A DNA stretch of 64,000 bases. Source: Sphingobacteriales bacterium. Its GTDB lineage: Bacteria > Bacteroidota > Bacteroidia > Chitinophagales > CAIOSU01. The notes under the pieces are model-generated. The model saw only the letters and a program-made list of their open reading frames with translations, was not told the DNA's origin and did not search any database. This document shows, one piece after another, positions 52,682 through 61,888 of this stretch (the stretch's first letter is position 1; each line of letters starts with the position of its first letter). The DNA lies in contig JAIXUD010000002.1 of assembly GCA_027483645.1 (NCBI GenBank), positions 62,001 to 126,000 of the forward strand, written 5' to 3'. Position numbers and translations under genes: made by a program.

Positions 52682-53089
52682 TTAGAAGTAGTAATACTCA
52701 TACCCAGCTACGGCATCCACGGGTACGTCAATCATAAACTTCTTTTGGCCAAAATCTTTGTGGGTCATCACCACCCTAAACTCGCCAGCAGCCATATTGT
52801 TGAAGATGATTTCACCATTGAAATCCGTGGTATCGCGGCGATAGTATCGCTCACTTTGCTCGTCGTCAAAACTTTCATAGAAAGCTATTACCGCGCCGGG
52901 CAACACACTATCTTCATAGTTGTTGTAGCGGTGGGTTACTTCAACTATGAGCTTTCGTTCTATAGGGTTTTCGGTACCATCGTTTTTGTCAACCTTACGC
53001 GCTTCTTTGCTACACGATGTTATGAAAACTACAGTTGCCAATAACAGTAACAACGGCCACTTGGCCACATTCAACATACCCTCTTTCAT
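52682..53089 (-). CDS. Small lipoprotein with carboxypeptidase-regulatory-like/prealbumin fold
   Basis: A 135-residue lipoprotein. Lipobox FITSC with Cys26, a short charged linker, then a single beta-sandwich domain: 'KLIVEVTHRYNNYEDSVLPGAVIAFYESFDDEQSERYYRRDTTDFNGEIIFNNMAAGEFRVVMTHKDFG'. The pattern (strand, 'T-DxxGxixFxnlxxGxYxv') is that of CarboxypepD_reg-like or transthyretin-like domains, usually structural or binding modules. It lies 7 bases after the aldehyde dehydrogenase gene on the same strand and is likely co-transcribed with it. Specific role unknown. Confidence 0.75.
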   Translation of the reverse strand: MKEGMLNVAKWPLLLLLATVVFITSCSKEARKVDKNDGTENPIERKLIVEVTHRYNNYEDSVLPGAVIAFYESFDDEQSERYYRRDTTDFNGEIIFNNMAAGEFRVVMTHKDFGQKKFMIDVPVDAVAGYEYYYF

Positions 53090-53096
53090 AATAATG

Positions 53097-54554
53097 TTAA
53101 AGGTACCTTAAGGTAAAATCTATCAGTTTCTTCACCATGCCATTGTAAGGCGGGAACATGCCCTCAGCAGAGGTGAACCATGATGGCTGGCGCAACACTG
53201 CACGCTCATGAGAGAATGCCTTAAAGCCCCAGAATGCATGTGCATTGCCGATGCCGCTATTGTTTACGCCACCAAAAGGCAGGTTCGGGTGCCCCACATG
53301 GGTTACCACATCATTGATAGCGGTACCACCAGCAGAAGTATTGTTCAATACCTTGTTGATGTTTTTCTCACGAGTGCTGAAAATATACAGCGCCAATGGT
53401 TTCTCTTTGGCATTGATAACCGCTAGCGGCTCATCTAGGTTGCTGTACTTAAATACTGGCAATATCGGCCCGAAGATTTCGTCTTGCATGATTTTAGCAT
53501 CATGCGATACGTCGGTAATCACCGTAGGGGCAATGTAGTTTTCTTTATCATCTACTTGTCCGCCACAGGCTAGGTTGCCGCCGTTTTCAATGGCGTTTTC
53601 CAATATCTGCTTTAGGCGGTCGTGGTGGCGGGCGTTCACTATGCGGGCATAGTCGGCAGTTTGTTGTTTGCTGGCAGCATCGGCACCATAGAAGTGGTCG
53701 AGGCTCTTTTTCAGCTCATCAATAAACTGGGTGTACTTGCTCTCGTGTACATACAGGTAATCGGGTGCTACGCAGGTTTGGCCGTTGTTCATAAACTTGC
53801 CCCAAGCTATGCGCCGGGCTGCTTTGGCAATGTTGGCCGTCTCGTCCACTATCACGGGCGATTTTCCGCCCAACTCCAGCGTTACACTGGTAAGGTTTTC
53901 GGCAGCGGCACGCATTATTACTTTGCCTACTTGTGGGCTACCGGTAAAAAATATGTGGTCAAATTTTAGTTTCAATAACTCGCTGCTCGTGCGATGGTCG
54001 CCCTCTACCACCGCTACTTCGTTTTCTTTAAATAGCTCGGCCATCATGCTCTTTACCAGCTTGGAGGTATTTGGGGTGTATTCCGATGGTTTCAGTATAG
54101 CGGTGTTGCCCGCTGCAATAGCCGAAATCAAGGGAATCAAGCAAAGGTTGAAAGGGTAGTTCCACGGCGATATAATCAAGGTAACTCCCTTAGGCTCATA
54201 AATAACCTTGGCGGTTGATCCGATAAACGAAATCGGGGTTTCCACTGGCAATGGGCGCACCCACTCGCTTACATGGTCAATAGCATGGCGAAGCTCCGTA
54301 AGTACCGGGTATATTTCCGTCATATCCGTTTCAGCAATGGGCTTACGGAAATCGGCCAACAACGCCGCGCGAATATCCTCTTGGCGCTTGAAGATAAGGT
54401 CTTTCAACGCCTTCAGCTTCTTCTTGCGCTCAGTAGGGGTAGTATTTTTTATGTTTTGCTTGTTAGCCTGTTGCGCTTGAAAGATGCGTTGTATATCAAC
54501 GTTTTCAGTATTCGGACTGGTTGCGAACGAGCGGGTTTGGGTGCTATTTTCCAT
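53097..54554 (-). CDS. Aldehyde dehydrogenase, ALDH3-like
   Basis: NAD(P)-dependent aldehyde dehydrogenase, 485 residues. Motifs: the nucleotide-binding region 'TLIISPWNYPFNLCLIPLISAIAAGNTAILKPSEYTPNTS', 'HIFFTGSPQVGKVIMRAAAENLTSVTLELGGKSPVIVD' (general base Glu in LELGGKSP), and the catalytic Cys in 'MNNGQTCVAPDYLYV'. 'LPFGGVNNSGIGNAHAFWGFKAFSHERAVL' is the ALDH3 C-terminal block. The enzyme most resembles class 3/fatty aldehyde dehydrogenases, which act on medium- and long-chain aldehydes. The lipoprotein gene follows in the same direction. Confidence 0.93.
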   Translation of the reverse strand: MENSTQTRSFATSPNTENVDIQRIFQAQQANKQNIKNTTPTERKKKLKALKDLIFKRQEDIRAALLADFRKPIAETDMTEIYPVLTELRHAIDHVSEWVRPLPVETPISFIGSTAKVIYEPKGVTLIISPWNYPFNLCLIPLISAIAAGNTAILKPSEYTPNTSKLVKSMMAELFKENEVAVVEGDHRTSSELLKLKFDHIFFTGSPQVGKVIMRAAAENLTSVTLELGGKSPVIVDETANIAKAARRIAWGKFMNNGQTCVAPDYLYVHESKYTQFIDELKKSLDHFYGADAASKQQTADYARIVNARHHDRLKQILENAIENGGNLACGGQVDDKENYIAPTVITDVSHDAKIMQDEIFGPILPVFKYSNLDEPLAVINAKEKPLALYIFSTREKNINKVLNNTSAGGTAINDVVTHVGHPNLPFGGVNNSGIGNAHAFWGFKAFSHERAVLRQPSWFTSAEGMFPPYNGMVKKLIDFTLRYL

Positions 54555-54842
54555 GGGGCAAGCTGTTTTGGGAAGTATAAGTTACTAAGATACAACGATA
54601 AACTATAAAGTAGTAATAAGTTTAGGAGGTAAAAGGTTCTATTGTTGAGCGTGTTAATTGAAGATATGCACCCCAACGTCACTAAATCCGTTGTCATCAA
54701 TTATAGAAATCTATTTTGAGAACTTTGGAACTGTTTGTAGTTACCATTCTGTTTTAATGCTAGCAAATACTTAACAGATTCTTAAAAATCCTTTTGGTTT
54801 TTTCCAAAACGTTTCAGTAATTTAGTTTAAACATTTAGCAAC

Positions 54843-55133
54843 ATGGCCAAATATCAAACCCAAGAAGACGTACTTACCAGAGAACAAGTTGAGCTGGTAG
54901 AAACCTTAGTGGAGCAGAAGATTTTGATGGTGTACAATGATGATGTAAACACCTTCGACCACGTGATTGACTCGCTGGTGGATATTTGTAACCATAGCGA
55001 AGAGCAAGCCGAACAGTGCGCCATGATAGTGCACTTTAAAGGTAAAGCATCGGTTTTCCACGGCGATTTTGAAAAGCTGTACCCTATGAAAACCGCCCTT
55101 ACCGATCGTGGCATTAGTGCCGTTATCGAGTAA
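54843..55133 (+). CDS. clpS: ATP-dependent Clp protease adaptor ClpS
   Basis: A 96-residue ClpS, which delivers N-end-rule substrates to ClpAP/ClpCP. The core is intact: 'KILMVYNDDVNTFDHVIDSLVDICNHSEEQAEQCAMIVHFKGKASVFHGDFEKLYPMKTALTDRGISAVIE'. That includes the 'NDDxxTFxHV' substrate pocket with Asn and the two Asp residues, and 'A-xVhxxGkaxV' before the ClpA-contact helix. An unstructured N-terminal tail (KYQTQEDVLTREQV) precedes. A single gene, followed by its own terminator. Confidence 0.95.
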   Translation: MAKYQTQEDVLTREQVELVETLVEQKILMVYNDDVNTFDHVIDSLVDICNHSEEQAEQCAMIVHFKGKASVFHGDFEKLYPMKTALTDRGISAVIE

Positions 55134-55160
55134 TTTAGAAGGATTAATTAAATAGATATG

Positions 55161-55189
55161 AAGCCTCGACGAAAGTTGGGGCTTTTTTT
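55161..55189 (+). terminator. Terminator after clpS
   Basis: Stem AAGCCTCGAC with GTTGGGGCTT (two G-T wobbles), a 4-base loop and seven T residues. A clear intrinsic terminator. Confidence 0.8.
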
Positions 55190-55228
55190 ATTTAATTTTT
55201 GCTTATATTAGGTATAAATAAGCCCGCC

Positions 55229-56119
55229 ATGAACATCCCATCTACCGCTGCAATGCCCGACATCAATAAGCTTTGGGACTATAATAACCCCGCTGCTACT
55301 GAACAAAAATTCCGCAAACTGCTGCCCGAGGCCATTGAGCAGGGCAATATTTCGTACCAAGGCCAACTGCTTACGCAAATAGCCCGCACCTACAGCCTGC
55401 GCAAAATGTTCGACGAAGCGCACCGCACCCTCAAGGAAGTGGAGCAATTGCCTTTGGTTTATCCCGTGGTGCAAGTAAGGTATCTATTAGAGAAAGGCCG
55501 TGCTTACAACAGCGCTGGCAAAAAAGAAGAGGCGAAAGAGCAATTTCTACAAGCTTGGAAACTGGCGAAAAGGGAAGAACTGGACTACTATGCCGTGGAT
55601 GCGGCACACATGATGGCCATTGCCGAAACTGAGCCTATCCTGCAAATACAATGGAATGATACCGCCATACGCTATGCCGAAACCGCCATCGACCCTTCGG
55701 CGATGCAGTGGCTGGGTAGCTTATACAATAACCTCGGCTGGACCTACCATGACCAAGGTAACTTTGTAAAAGCCCTCAACCTTTTTGAGCGGGCATGGGT
55801 GTACCGAACCATAAACAAGAGCCCCATTGCCAATATATTGATAGCCAAATGGTGTGTGGCACGCGCCAACCGCTCCTTAGGCAACATTGACGAAGCGCTA
55901 ATGATGCAACAGCAGCTCGTGGCCGATTATGATGAAAGGGAATTGCCACAAGATGCGTATGTATACGAGGAATTGGCCTTGCTGAACACCTTAAAAGGCA
56001 ACCAACCGGCCGCCCAACAAGCCGCCAAAATAGCCTACGACTTATTAAGCAAAGACACGCACTTTATCGAAAAAGAGCACGAAAGATGGGAGCAGTTAAG
56101 GGGTTTGGCGGGGAGGTAA
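55229..56119 (+). CDS. TPR-repeat protein, about 296 aa
   Basis: A cytoplasmic, all-helical protein of tandem TPR-like helix pairs: 'GQLLTQIARTYSLRKMFDEAHRTLKEVEQL', 'VRYLLEKGRAYNSAGKKEEAKEQFLQAWKLA', 'GSLYNNLGWTYHDQGNFVKALNLFERAW', 'KWCVARANRSLGNIDEALMMQQQLV', 'YEELALLNTLKGNQPAAQQAAKIAYDLL'. About six repeats. The start is the ATG at 55229; the TTG at 55199 is too close to the clpS terminator. No enzymatic domain, so it probably acts as an interaction scaffold; partners unknown. Confidence 0.85.
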   Translation: MNIPSTAAMPDINKLWDYNNPAATEQKFRKLLPEAIEQGNISYQGQLLTQIARTYSLRKMFDEAHRTLKEVEQLPLVYPVVQVRYLLEKGRAYNSAGKKEEAKEQFLQAWKLAKREELDYYAVDAAHMMAIAETEPILQIQWNDTAIRYAETAIDPSAMQWLGSLYNNLGWTYHDQGNFVKALNLFERAWVYRTINKSPIANILIAKWCVARANRSLGNIDEALMMQQQLVADYDERELPQDAYVYEELALLNTLKGNQPAAQQAAKIAYDLLSKDTHFIEKEHERWEQLRGLAGR

Positions 56120-56198
56120 GGGGGTAAGCTTTATATTAGACCTTTGCTATTGCGCTGCATTCCCTATGTGTGATGGTGAACCCTTCGAATCGTAGATT

Positions 56199-57173
56199 CT
56201 ATATCTTCCTTTCCGTAGTAAACCGTATCAACTCTACCAAGCTGTCGCGCACATCGCTGGGCGGATAGGTGAGAAGGATGGCGAGTGCCTGCTGCTTGTA
56301 TTCTTCCATAATGCGCTCGGTGTACTCAATACCGCCACTGTCGCGCACGTACTGTATTACCTCATCCACCTTACGGGGCAGGTGGTTCTCGTTTTTCACG
56401 ATGTTGATGATGCGGCGCTTATCGGCACGGTTGGCTTTGTTGAGGGCGTAAATAAGCGGCAGGGTCATTTTGCGCTCCTTGATGTCGATGCCTTTGGGCT
56501 TGCCGATTTCGTGGCTGCCGTAATCAAATAGGTCATCCTTTATCTGGAAAGCAACGCCAACCTTCTCGCCAAACAAACGTATTTTTTCAATGGCCGCCTT
56601 ATCATCGGTAGTTGATGCCGCGCCACATGCACAAGCAGAAGCAATGAGTGTGGCGGTTTTCTGGCGGATGATATTGAAGTACACATCCTCCTTTATATCC
56701 AGCTTGCGGGCTTTCTCCATTTGCAACAGCTCGCCTTCGCTCATTTCGCGCACGGTTACGGCCATGATCTTCAATAGGTCGAAGTGGTCGTTATCCAGCG
56801 AAATCAGCAGGCCTTTGCTCAGCAAATAATCGCCCACCAATACGGCTACTTTATTTTTCCAAAGGGCATTGATACTGAAAAAGCCGCGGCGCTTGTGGCT
56901 ATCGTCCACCACGTCATCATGCACTAGGGTAGCGGTGTGCAACAGTTCGATAAGGGCGGCGGCGTTGTAGGTTTTCTCGGTTACTTGGCCATGCAGTTTG
57001 GCGCTGAGCAGCACAAACATGGGGCGCATCTGTTTGCCCTTGCGTTGCACAATGTAGTGCGTTACTCGGTCGAGCATCGGTACATGGCTTTTCATGGCGA
57101 GCCTGAACTTCTCCTCGAATACATCGAGTTCCGCTGCTATGGGCCCTTTTATGTCGTGCAGTTTAACTGCCAT
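56199..57173 (-). CDS. Trans-isoprenyl (polyprenyl) diphosphate synthase
   Basis: A 324-residue trans-prenyltransferase that adds IPP units to allylic diphosphates, probably making the quinone side chain. The first Asp-rich motif is 'LIELLHTATLVHDDVVDDSHKRRG' (DDxxD with the upstream small/large residues that set chain length). The second is 'FGEKVGVAFQIKDDLFDYG', followed by 'GKPKGIDIKERKMTLPLIYAL' (the K/R-x-x-T region). The match is to IspB/octaprenyl-type synthases, but chain length cannot be read off. It uses the IPP and DMAPP made by the mevalonate-pathway genes at 26-28 kb. Cytoplasmic, single gene. Confidence 0.92.
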   Translation of the reverse strand: MAVKLHDIKGPIAAELDVFEEKFRLAMKSHVPMLDRVTHYIVQRKGKQMRPMFVLLSAKLHGQVTEKTYNAAALIELLHTATLVHDDVVDDSHKRRGFFSINALWKNKVAVLVGDYLLSKGLLISLDNDHFDLLKIMAVTVREMSEGELLQMEKARKLDIKEDVYFNIIRQKTATLIASACACGAASTTDDKAAIEKIRLFGEKVGVAFQIKDDLFDYGSHEIGKPKGIDIKERKMTLPLIYALNKANRADKRRIINIVKNENHLPRKVDEVIQYVRDSGGIEYTERIMEEYKQQALAILLTYPPSDVRDSLVELIRFTTERKI

Positions 57174-57295
57174 GAATACCGAAATTTAATGCTTCTGTAA
57201 AGGTAGCCCAAACAATCCGATTTGCCTATTTAACCGCGGGCCTCTAAATATTTTTCCGTGATTCTAATGGCTTGGCTAACCTTAAGCTAGGTGCA

Positions 57296-58162
57296 ATGAG
57301 TGGTTTATCATATTTTGCAAATACTATGCGCAAAACCGGAAACATTACCCTGCAAGGCCTTCACGGCAAACCCATATTGGTGGATGCCACCTACCAAGAA
57401 ACCGGCCGACCGAAACCTGTGGTAGTGTTTTCGCATGGCTTCAAGGGCTTTAAAGACTGGGGCCACTTTAACCTAGTGGCCGAAACCTTTGCCCAAGCGG
57501 GCTTTGTGTTCATCAAGTTTAACTTTAGCCACAACGGCACCACACCCGAGCAGCCGCTAGACTTTGCCGACTTGGAAGCCTTCGGGCACAACAACTTTTC
57601 CATAGAGCTGGACGACCTAGGCACCGTTATCGATTGGACGCTGAGCGACCGCAACCTCTCCACCGAAATTGACCCGCTGCGGGTCTACCTGCTAGGCCAC
57701 AGCCGTGGCGGGGGTATTAGCATCCTTAAAGCTGGTGAAGACCCGCGCATAAAGTTGCTGGCCACCTGGGCGTCGGTGGCGGAGTTTGGCCGCTTTTGGG
57801 AGCCAGAAGTAGTAGCTCAATGGAAAAAAGACGGCGTAATGTACATCGACAATAGCCGCACCAAGCAGCAAATGCCCATGTACTACAGTAGCTACGAGAA
57901 CTTCTATGCCAACCAAACCCGCCTAGATATACCCGCGGCTATGGAAAGGCTTAGCATCCCCACACTTATAGTGCACGGCGATAACGACGTGGTAGTACCC
58001 TTTGCCGCAGGTGAAAAACTGACTTCACTCAACCCGCATGCCTCGCTACTGCCAATCCCAGGCGGCGACCATGCCTTTGGTGCCAAACACCCATGGGCAG
58101 AGCGTTCGCTACCCGAGCCTTCGGCTAGTGTGGTGAGGGCTACAGTAGGGTTTTTTATCTGA
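57296..58162 (+). CDS. Alpha/beta hydrolase (esterase/peptidase-like)
   Basis: A cytoplasmic serine hydrolase. The chosen start is the ATG at 57296; a TTG at 57272 is weaker, and an ATG at 57326 is also possible. It has the oxyanion segment 'VVVFSHGFKGFKDWGHFN', the nucleophile in 'VYLLGHSRGGGISILKAGEDPRI' (Ser in GHSRGG), the Asp in 'LIVHGDNDVVVPF', and the His in 'LPIPGGDHAFGAKHPW'. This is the layout of the dienelactone hydrolase/prolyl-oligopeptidase-type group of small alpha/beta hydrolases. Substrate unknown. Its last codons overlap a palindromic repeat (58155-58266). Confidence 0.88.
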   Translation: MSGLSYFANTMRKTGNITLQGLHGKPILVDATYQETGRPKPVVVFSHGFKGFKDWGHFNLVAETFAQAGFVFIKFNFSHNGTTPEQPLDFADLEAFGHNNFSIELDDLGTVIDWTLSDRNLSTEIDPLRVYLLGHSRGGGISILKAGEDPRIKLLATWASVAEFGRFWEPEVVAQWKKDGVMYIDNSRTKQQMPMYYSSYENFYANQTRLDIPAAMERLSIPTLIVHGDNDVVVPFAAGEKLTSLNPHASLLPIPGGDHAFGAKHPWAERSLPEPSASVVRATVGFFI

Positions 58163-58266
58163 ATTTGGATGCATCAGATTAAAGGATTAATTGGATTATT
58201 GGCGCATACCATAAGTTATTTTAATCCTTTTTTCCCATAAATCTGACGAATCCTAATTCAGATAAG
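58155..58266. repeat. TCTGAATT-type palindromic repeat, second copy
   Basis: Inverted ends TTATCTGAATT / AATTCAGATAA and 13-bp TCTGAATTTGGAT / ATCCTAATTCAGA arms (one mismatch), with a second inner AATCCTTT / AAAGGATT pair. The element bridges the convergent ends of the hydrolase and cyclase genes and overlaps the hydrolase stop. It resembles the TCTGAATC element at 18921-19021. Confidence 0.6.
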
Positions 58267-58271
58267 ATAAG

Positions 58272-59024
58272 CTACCCGATTTTATACAACACCGGCTTAC
58301 TCGGGCTAGCGTCAATCTCAAAACTGGCTATCTGCAAATTCAGCATATACGCCCCATCGAGGATGGCTCCATCAGCATAGATTAGCTCAGTAATGGTGGC
58401 CTGCAGCCGTACCTTGGGGCCGGGGTAGCGCCAAAATGCGTGGTGCCCTTTCAACTTACCCTCATCCTGCTCCCGGTCTACCGACGGCAAATCGAGCAGG
58501 AAGTGCTGCACGCCTATATCCGCCAAATAACCCAGCGCATCGTGGTGCAGATAGGCAGGGTTGGTGCCGCTATATTGCATTAGTTTCTTTAGGCCATCGT
58601 TGGGTAGGGTGCGCAGTATGAGTGCCTCAGGGCGTTTGCCGTTCAGCTTCTTTTCAATCTGCTCGCGGTATATTACGCAGTCGCCATTATCCAACCGCAC
58701 GGGGTAAATGCTGATGAGCTCCGCCGTAAAAAAGAACCGCTTCAGCGCTTGGTTGATGGTGTACGGCTCAATGCTGATGTGGCCCACACACTCGGTATGG
58801 GTGCCGTTGCCGTGCGGGTTGATGCGCACATCCAAAAAGTTGACTGGCCCGCCGCGCGCCACGCTGCCCACAAAATCGCCCATCACCACCGGCTCGGCAC
58901 TAAAAGGCTTGGCCCACCAAGCATTAGCCCCTTTCGCACCCGGCCGCAGCGGCATGGAAATATCCAGCGGCTCATTAAGGTTAATGCGGACTTGTCCGCT
59001 TGGGGTTTCTATAATGGCGAGCAT
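58272..59024 (-). CDS. Cyclase-family hydrolase (kynurenine formamidase-like)
   Basis: A 250-residue metal-dependent amidohydrolase of the cyclase family. The metal site is in 'NPHGNGTHTECVGH', the 'HxGTHxDxxxH'-type motif (Asp replaced by Glu here), with further conserved residues in 'LILRTLPNDGLKKLMQYSGTNPAYLHHDALGYLADIGVQHFLLDLPSVDRE', the second half of the family. Relatives include kynurenine formamidase and other N-formyl or lactone hydrolases. A kynureninase gene lies at the start of this window, so tryptophan breakdown is a reasonable guess, but the two genes are 58 kb apart. No neighbour in an operon. Confidence 0.82.
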   Translation of the reverse strand: MLAIIETPSGQVRINLNEPLDISMPLRPGAKGANAWWAKPFSAEPVVMGDFVGSVARGGPVNFLDVRINPHGNGTHTECVGHISIEPYTINQALKRFFFTAELISIYPVRLDNGDCVIYREQIEKKLNGKRPEALILRTLPNDGLKKLMQYSGTNPAYLHHDALGYLADIGVQHFLLDLPSVDREQDEGKLKGHHAFWRYPGPKVRLQATITELIYADGAILDGAYMLNLQIASFEIDASPSKPVLYKIG

Positions 59025-59112
59025 GAAGTAAATATACTATTTTTTGGCCTGTGTGTTGTGGCCCTCACCCCTGCCCGCTCCCTTGTTTTTTGCTTAGGCT
59101 TGAACCTCGGGT

Positions 59113-59205
59113 TCACCGCTCGGGGCATTGCACCCCCACGTAGGCCACCACTATTACCGCCAACACCTTGGCAACGATAAATACTAAGTTATCACCCGGT
59201 TTCAT
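59113..59205 (-). CDS. Possible 30-aa hydrophobic peptide
   Basis: A tiny ORF in the 393-base gap between the cyclase gene and the metalloprotease gene, ATG at 59203-59205. The peptide MKPGDNLVFIVAKVLAVIVV (first 20 of 30) is one hydrophobic segment with a short charged head. A TATATTTTG sequence lies about 5 bases upstream on the same strand, a near match to a -7 box. Not a known family, and may be chance. The remaining spacer has nothing I can assign. Confidence 0.25.
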   Translation of the reverse strand: MKPGDNLVFIVAKVLAVIVVAYVGVQCPER

Positions 59206-59417
59206 TTCCGCAAAATATAAACTTCGTTTATTTTATTGTGGAAAGGTAAGTTGTTGGTTTTTAGGGGGAAAAGTTTTTTGGAGGGAAGGGTTTGGGATTG
59301 AGCGAGGGCGGATCCAAATAGACGCAAGTTGACCAATCAGCCATTTCCACCGGTTCACTTAAGGCATATTGCCTTACTTAACTCTTTGAAGTATATTTAC
59401 CACAAAATGGCAGCCTA

Positions 59418-61673
59418 ATGTTGAATTTCATTCGCTTTTCTTTGTTGTGTTTGGCGATATCGCTTACATTAACCGCCTCGGCACAAACCAATCAATATCT
59501 CCCAGTACTGCTACCTAGCACTCAACCCATGGCCGATGCTGTTGCGCAGCTAGTGGATGAGCGCATAGTATTGGAACCCAATAAGGCCCTATGGGCAAAG
59601 TTACTGCAAGACCGACCTACCAACCTTAAAATTGCCCTGCCCGCACCTGATGGCAGTACCTGGAACATCGCCCTTACCGCTTACGAGCCAGCAACGAAGG
59701 GCTTCACCGTTACCACCAATAACGCAGCAGGCAAGAAAGAGGTTGTCGATGTTTTTCCTGGCTTGCATTATCAAGGTACCTTTGAAGATGGGCGGAAAGG
59801 TTTAGTGGCCATAAGCATATTGAATGAGGAGTGGATGGGCGTAATCTCTTTCGGTACTGGTAACTATGTACTGGGCCGCTTAGGGGCTACTGGCACCACC
59901 CATATACTATACAATGATGCCAGCTTGAAAGCTAAGTCGCCATTTTTGTGCGGTTATAAGGATGCCGAGCACGTGGCCATTACCGAAGCGCAAATTGAAA
60001 GCGGTAAGCGCGGTGGCACAAGCAACTGCGTAAGTATTTATGTAGAGGCGGGCTTTAGGGTTTATGAGGAAAAGAACAGCAACCTTACCACTACCACGCA
60101 ATGGGTTACGGGCCTATTTAATGTAGTGAGCCAAGTGTATGCCAACGACCAGATAAGCCTAAGAATGTCGGAGCTGTTCGTAAACACGAGCATCGACCAA
60201 TACTATAACTACGACTTGGCAGAAAATACGCTGTATGATTTTGCCGACAACAACCTTTCAGTAAATGGTGATTTGGCGCATTATGTAACATTAAATGCCC
60301 CTTGGACCGATGCGGGCGGCATTGCCGCCCTTGATGGCCTTTGCAACGGCTATGGTTACGGCACCTCTAACTTAGACAATACCTTTGCCAATTTGCCTAC
60401 CTACTCATGGTCGATTAATGTTGTAACACATGAGCTGGGCCACAACCTAGGCTCAGAGCATACCCACTCCTGCAATTGGCCAGGCGGCCCTATTGATACC
60501 TGCTATACCGTTGAGGGAAACTGCTATAACGGCCCCGATAGGCCGAAGGTAGGTACTATTATGAGCTATTGTCACCTAGGTGGTAGCGTAAATTTAAATT
60601 TGGGTTTAGGCCCGCTGCCAGCAGGTTTCATTCGCAATACCATCAGCAATGCTTGGTGCCTAGCCCAAATTACCGACCCTACCAGCATTACCCCAAACGG
60701 CAGTAGCGTGGTATCATGCCCAGGCCAAGGGGTGGTGCTTACCGTTAACGGCGGCGATGCAGGTACCGGCAGCCGGTGGGCTTGGTATGCCGGCGCATGC
60801 GGTACCGCACTGGTAGGCACTGGCAGAACCATTACCGTATCGCCCAGTACCACTACCCAATACTTTGCCAGGGGCGAAGGCTGCGGCAATACCAGTTGCC
60901 TAAGCATTACCGTTACCATGGGCACTAGCTCGGTACCACCTACTGCCATTAATGCAGTTTCCAGCACTATTTGTTCGGGCACTAATACCGATCTCAGTAT
61001 CACAGGTGGCCAGCTAGCCTCGGGTGCCCAGTGGGAGTGGTTTGCGGATATTTGTGGTTTGAATGCCGCCGGTACCGGCAGCAGCATCAATGTGTCGCCT
61101 ACGGTAAGCACCACTTACCAAGTAAGGGCCAGCAGCGGTTGCGGTACCAACAACTGTGTATCCATCCCCATTACGGTTATCGAAACGCCAAACATTGCCA
61201 TTACCCCCAACGATACCACTATTACCCCGGGCGGTTGTGTAACCTTAACCGCAACTGGTGGGTCAACCTTTGCATGGAGCACTGGCGAAACCAGCAACAG
61301 CATTGAGGTTTGCGAAACCTTGGTAGATGAATACACCTATCGTGTTACGGTAACCAACAATGGCGATTGCGGCATATCCAAATCAGTAAAGGTGACTTTT
61401 GCCAACCCAAGCGGCATTAACGATGTTGCTAACAGTAGCATCAACATTTATCCTAACCCTACCGCAGGTGCCTTTGCCATTGGCCTAAGCCAACCCTTTG
61501 GGCAGGCGCAAGTGGTAATGCTGGATATGCTGGGCCGTGTAGTTTATGCGCAACCCCATACCATTGCAAATGGGCAGATTGATGTAACCCCATCGCTGGC
61601 AAATGGCATGTATGTGGTAAAGGTTGAAACTGGTAATACTACTGCATTTAAAAAGGTGCTGGTAGCACAGTAA
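59418..61673 (+). CDS. Secreted M12B-like zinc metalloprotease with T9SS type A sorting domain
   Basis: A 751-residue exported protease. Signal peptide MLNFIRFSLLCLAISLTLTASAQ. A pro-region (to about 190) is followed by a reprolysin-like catalytic domain. The zinc site is 'VVTHELGHNLGSEHTHSC': H338, H342 and H348 bind zinc and E339 is the general base. The Met-turn is in 'VGTIMSYCHLGG'. Ig-like repeats rich in Ser/Thr/Gly and Cys (about 430-640; 'GQGVVLTVNGGDAGTGSRW', 'ICSGTNTDLSITGGQLASGAQWEW') follow. The C-terminal type A sorting domain is 'INIYPNPTAGAFAIGLS'...'FKKVLVAQ'. It is probably secreted or surface-attached via T9SS. Substrates unknown. Single gene. Confidence 0.93.
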   Translation: MLNFIRFSLLCLAISLTLTASAQTNQYLPVLLPSTQPMADAVAQLVDERIVLEPNKALWAKLLQDRPTNLKIALPAPDGSTWNIALTAYEPATKGFTVTTNNAAGKKEVVDVFPGLHYQGTFEDGRKGLVAISILNEEWMGVISFGTGNYVLGRLGATGTTHILYNDASLKAKSPFLCGYKDAEHVAITEAQIESGKRGGTSNCVSIYVEAGFRVYEEKNSNLTTTTQWVTGLFNVVSQVYANDQISLRMSELFVNTSIDQYYNYDLAENTLYDFADNNLSVNGDLAHYVTLNAPWTDAGGIAALDGLCNGYGYGTSNLDNTFANLPTYSWSINVVTHELGHNLGSEHTHSCNWPGGPIDTCYTVEGNCYNGPDRPKVGTIMSYCHLGGSVNLNLGLGPLPAGFIRNTISNAWCLAQITDPTSITPNGSSVVSCPGQGVVLTVNGGDAGTGSRWAWYAGACGTALVGTGRTITVSPSTTTQYFARGEGCGNTSCLSITVTMGTSSVPPTAINAVSSTICSGTNTDLSITGGQLASGAQWEWFADICGLNAAGTGSSINVSPTVSTTYQVRASSGCGTNNCVSIPITVIETPNIAITPNDTTITPGGCVTLTATGGSTFAWSTGETSNSIEVCETLVDEYTYRVTVTNNGDCGISKSVKVTFANPSGINDVANSSINIYPNPTAGAFAIGLSQPFGQAQVVMLDMLGRVVYAQPHTIANGQIDVTPSLANGMYVVKVETGNTTAFKKVLVAQ

Positions 61674-61875
61674 TTCTTATTGGATTGCTGATATATAGTA
61701 GTAGTGGAGAAGTAATTCATCTCTCGCATCCATTTTTCCTTAATTACTTAAGTTTCTACCCGTCGCATCAACCCCCTCCCAACCTCCCCCTGAAAAAGGG
61801 TGAGGAGCTTACATATTGCAACCCAATTAACCAATAACCCTCGCCCAAGGCGAGGCAAGCTACCCAACCAAACCT

Positions 61876-61883
61876 TACCTTTG
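61876..61883 (+). promoter_or_regulatory. Bacteroidota-type -7 box (TACCTTTG)
   Basis: An exact TAnnTTTG match only 5 bases before the CPBP start codon. If used, transcription would start at or near the ATG (a leaderless mRNA). No -33 TTTG is evident. Confidence 0.35.
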
Positions 61884-61888
61884 CAGTA

